A stretch of DNA of 23,351 nt from Spirochaetia bacterium (lineage in GTDB: Bacteria > Spirochaetota > Spirochaetia > Treponematales > Breznakiellaceae): contig BOAU01000028.1 of the NCBI GenBank assembly GCA_026002025.1, positions 1-23,351 of the forward strand, in the 5' to 3' direction. The first letter of the stretch is position 1. Each line of letters starts with the position of its first letter. The position numbers and the translations under genes are program-made. The notes beneath the pieces were generated by a model. That model worked only from the letters and a program-made list of their open reading frames with translations. It was not told where the DNA came from and did no database searches. Of the stretch, positions 21,957 to 23,351 are shown piece by piece.

Positions 21957-22766
21957 TTAGTCGATTGTTACCAAGGCGGACTCTTTAACCGTTTGCCAAA
22001 GGGAATATATGTCGTAGACCGGTTTACTTGCTGTTGGATTGTATGCGGAGGTAATTTTTGCTCGGTAAGCATACTTTTCCCCCGTAGAACCCCCACTAAC
22101 TGCATGAACAGCATTTGAGGAGTTATCTATATTTGACAAATTGGGGCTAAAGTCACCATAAAAATCACCACCCCAACTGGATTTTTCCACTTGGACGTAG
22201 TAAACGAGGGTCGTCGATACTGCGTTGATGGTAAGGTTGACTTGGGTATTGTCATCGCGATTTGCCGCAGAAAACGTCAGCGGGGTGTCGGTAAAGGTAA
22301 TGGGTTCTGCCCAGACAATGCCAGAATAGTCCGGAGCTGAGGCGTTATTCCTTTGAGAAACAGTCCGTACCCCGAACTTGTAAGCACCGGGAGCCTTGAT
22401 ATAACTGGCTATGTGGCCTGAGCTAATACGGAAAGAAAACTTGTCGAAGTTATCATTCGCACTCGCTTTCCCGTCAGCTTCCGCAAATGTTTCATCATTA
22501 TCCAGCCACCAGTTGGGCGCTACCGTGGTTTTCTTACCATCCTGTCCGATAACCACTTCATAACCCACATTTTCATCAGCCGCATCGATGCTCAGGATAA
22601 AATAATGTTTATCCGTGGTCGGAGTGATGGTCACTTTGTCAACTTTCGACACGCTTCCATTATCAATACCGACTGCCCCATTAACCGTTTGCTCGCACCC
22701 GGTCAACACAAATCCGAACGCCAGTACAAGCACTAGCATTCCCAAGAAAACTTTCGAGTTCTTCAT
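21957..22766 (-). CDS. Putative surface lipoprotein, function unknown
   Basis: The N-terminus MKNSKVFLGMLVLVLAFGF ends in a lipobox, LTGC, with the lipidated cysteine at residue 24, so the protein should be membrane anchored and face outwards or into the periplasm. The rest (269 residues in total) is rich in Ser, Thr, Asn and Asp. Two stretches have alternating strands like fibronectin- or Ig-type folds (about 42-155 and 160-265). I recognise no enzymatic motif. The start is well supported by AGGAGG eight bases upstream, which lies inside the end of the preceding gene; the ATG follows directly on that gene's stop. A strong terminator ends the unit. Short lipoproteins of this style are common in treponemes. 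Confidence 0.8.
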   Translation of the reverse strand: MKNSKVFLGMLVLVLAFGFVLTGCEQTVNGAVGIDNGSVSKVDKVTITPTTDKHYFILSIDAADENVGYEVVIGQDGKKTTVAPNWWLDNDETFAEADGKASANDNFDKFSFRISSGHIASYIKAPGAYKFGVRTVSQRNNASAPDYSGIVWAEPITFTDTPLTFSAANRDDNTQVNLTINAVSTTLVYYVQVEKSSWGGDFYGDFSPNLSNIDNSSNAVHAVSGGSTGEKYAYRAKITSAYNPTASKPVYDIYSLWQTVKESALVTID

Positions 22767-23291
22767 TTAAAGAACCTCCTGAGAAAAAATTTGAGCCAGA
22801 CATAATGCCCAGCAAGAAGCACAAAAGAAAAGGGATACCAGGGCAGCGGGGAGCATCCGCATACGCTCCATCCGCCACTGCTGCAGGTATTTGTGATGCA
22901 CCACCCGGCGGTATTCAAATTCCGGCCTGCCGAAGTTCAGGATAAGGCCCAGGGGAATCCCGGCACCGTTCATGCGCCGCCAGAAATCGCGGGAGACGCC
23001 GAGGGTTATTTCCCACTGGTAGAGCACAACCCGGACCAGCACTTTGCGGTTGAGGAAGGTAAAATCAGCTTTGATAAAGTCCTGGGGACCATCTTGAGGA
23101 TCATCGTAGAAGGCCCCCGCAATACACGGCAGGATTACGTCCTGTTCGCAGCCGTAGCGGCCGTTGCTGTACTGCGCGGCCAAGGCGGCCGCATAGCGCT
23201 TACGCCGGTAGTCGGGGCCGAGCTCGGCATGGATATTTTGGGCTGTTCGGTAGATTTCGCGGAGGATGTCACGGACATGGAGCGTACCCAA
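22767..23291 (-). CDS. GxxExxY-family protein, degenerate, with hydrophobic C-terminus (start uncertain)
   Basis: The frame matches the GxxExxY (PDDEXK-related) family in outline: VRDILREIYRTAQNIHAELGPDYRRKRY stands for the usual helix and name-giving motif. KADFTFLNRKVLVRVV stands for the strand with the nuclease-like D and ExK, and GIPLGLILNFGRPEFEYRRVV for the conserved end. The name motif and the ExK are not kept, so nuclease activity is doubtful. The last 25 residues are hydrophobic (LPAALVSLFFCASCWALCLA) and may insert in the membrane, which is unusual. The only start inside the window is TTG at 23291, but the frame is open to the right edge, so the gene may begin outside. It ends directly before the lipoprotein ATG. 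Confidence 0.6.
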   Translation of the reverse strand: MGTLHVRDILREIYRTAQNIHAELGPDYRRKRYAAALAAQYSNGRYGCEQDVILPCIAGAFYDDPQDGPQDFIKADFTFLNRKVLVRVVLYQWEITLGVSRDFWRRMNGAGIPLGLILNFGRPEFEYRRVVHHKYLQQWRMERMRMLPAALVSLFFCASCWALCLAQIFSQEVL

Positions 23292-23341
23292 GGGCGCGTT
23301 CCGCTCACTCGATTTTAGTAAGTATTCTTCACTTGCTGCAC

Positions 23342-23351
23342 GGGGGGGGGG
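23342..23351. other. Terminal run of ten G (probable assembly edge)
   Basis: The window ends in an uninterrupted G10. Such runs at a contig end are typical of sequencing artefacts, so the last bases should not be trusted. Confidence 0.6.

Noticed and set aside
1..23351. tRNA, rRNA or replication-origin features
   Set aside because: I saw no cloverleaf-like segment with a TTCGA-type T loop, no rRNA-like conserved stretch and no cluster of DnaA boxes on reading through; a covariance-model scan would be needed to exclude a missed tRNA.

Overview
The window looks like a stretch of chromosome from a Treponema-like spirochaete, possibly of the termite-gut or other host-associated clade. This assignment is inferred from the gene set (a RodZ-RimO-LolA-like cluster, a short LTGC lipoprotein, an electron-transfer-flavoprotein/FAD-oxidase cassette) and from the look of the proteins; nothing in the window proves it. 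Most of it is GC-rich and almost all genes lie on the minus strand. The right edge ends in a run of ten G, which suggests a contig end.

Region 1 (about 250-9500, minus strand, read right to left): purB, guaB, etfB, etfA, a GlcD/LctD-type FAD oxidase, purA, guaA. The four purine genes cover every step from IMP to AMP and GMP. Between them sits a three-gene redox cassette in the order etfB-etfA-oxidase, the order of the lactate-dehydrogenase/Etf genes of anaerobes. From guaB to guaA the genes overlap or lie within 70 bases of each other. A repeat-rich gap of about 140 bases separates purB from guaB.

Region 2 (about 9500-10850) is AT-rich wreckage: one end and the 5' half of a transposase gene, the first 29 or so codons of a PIN-domain gene, the middle of a GNAT acetyltransferase gene, an apparently intact small pyrophosphatase-like gene, and a 61-bp relic of a second DHHW-type gene.

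Region 3 (about 10850-14310) is a surface-polysaccharide O-acetylation pair, an MBOAT (AlgI-like) membrane acyltransferase and a DHHW/AlgX-like SGNH protein, headed by a 69-residue protein of unknown function. It is divergent from a phage-type HTH regulator. A perfect 11-bp inverted repeat overlaps a good sigma-70 promoter between them and is a strong operator candidate.

Region 4 (14310-21670) holds housekeeping genes: an unknown protein resembling a shrunken class III aminotransferase, a PcrA/UvrD helicase, a PAP2 phosphatase on the plus strand, RimO, a RodZ-like protein and a LolA-like protein. Region 5 (21670-23351) holds an elaborate terminator, a lipoprotein and a degenerate GxxExxY-family protein.

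A recurring feature is a -10-like hexamer only 5-7 bases upstream of a start codon that has no visible Shine-Dalgarno (purB, the 69-residue protein, uvrD, the PAP2 gene, the lolA-like gene). This suggests leaderless transcripts for the first genes of several transcription units.
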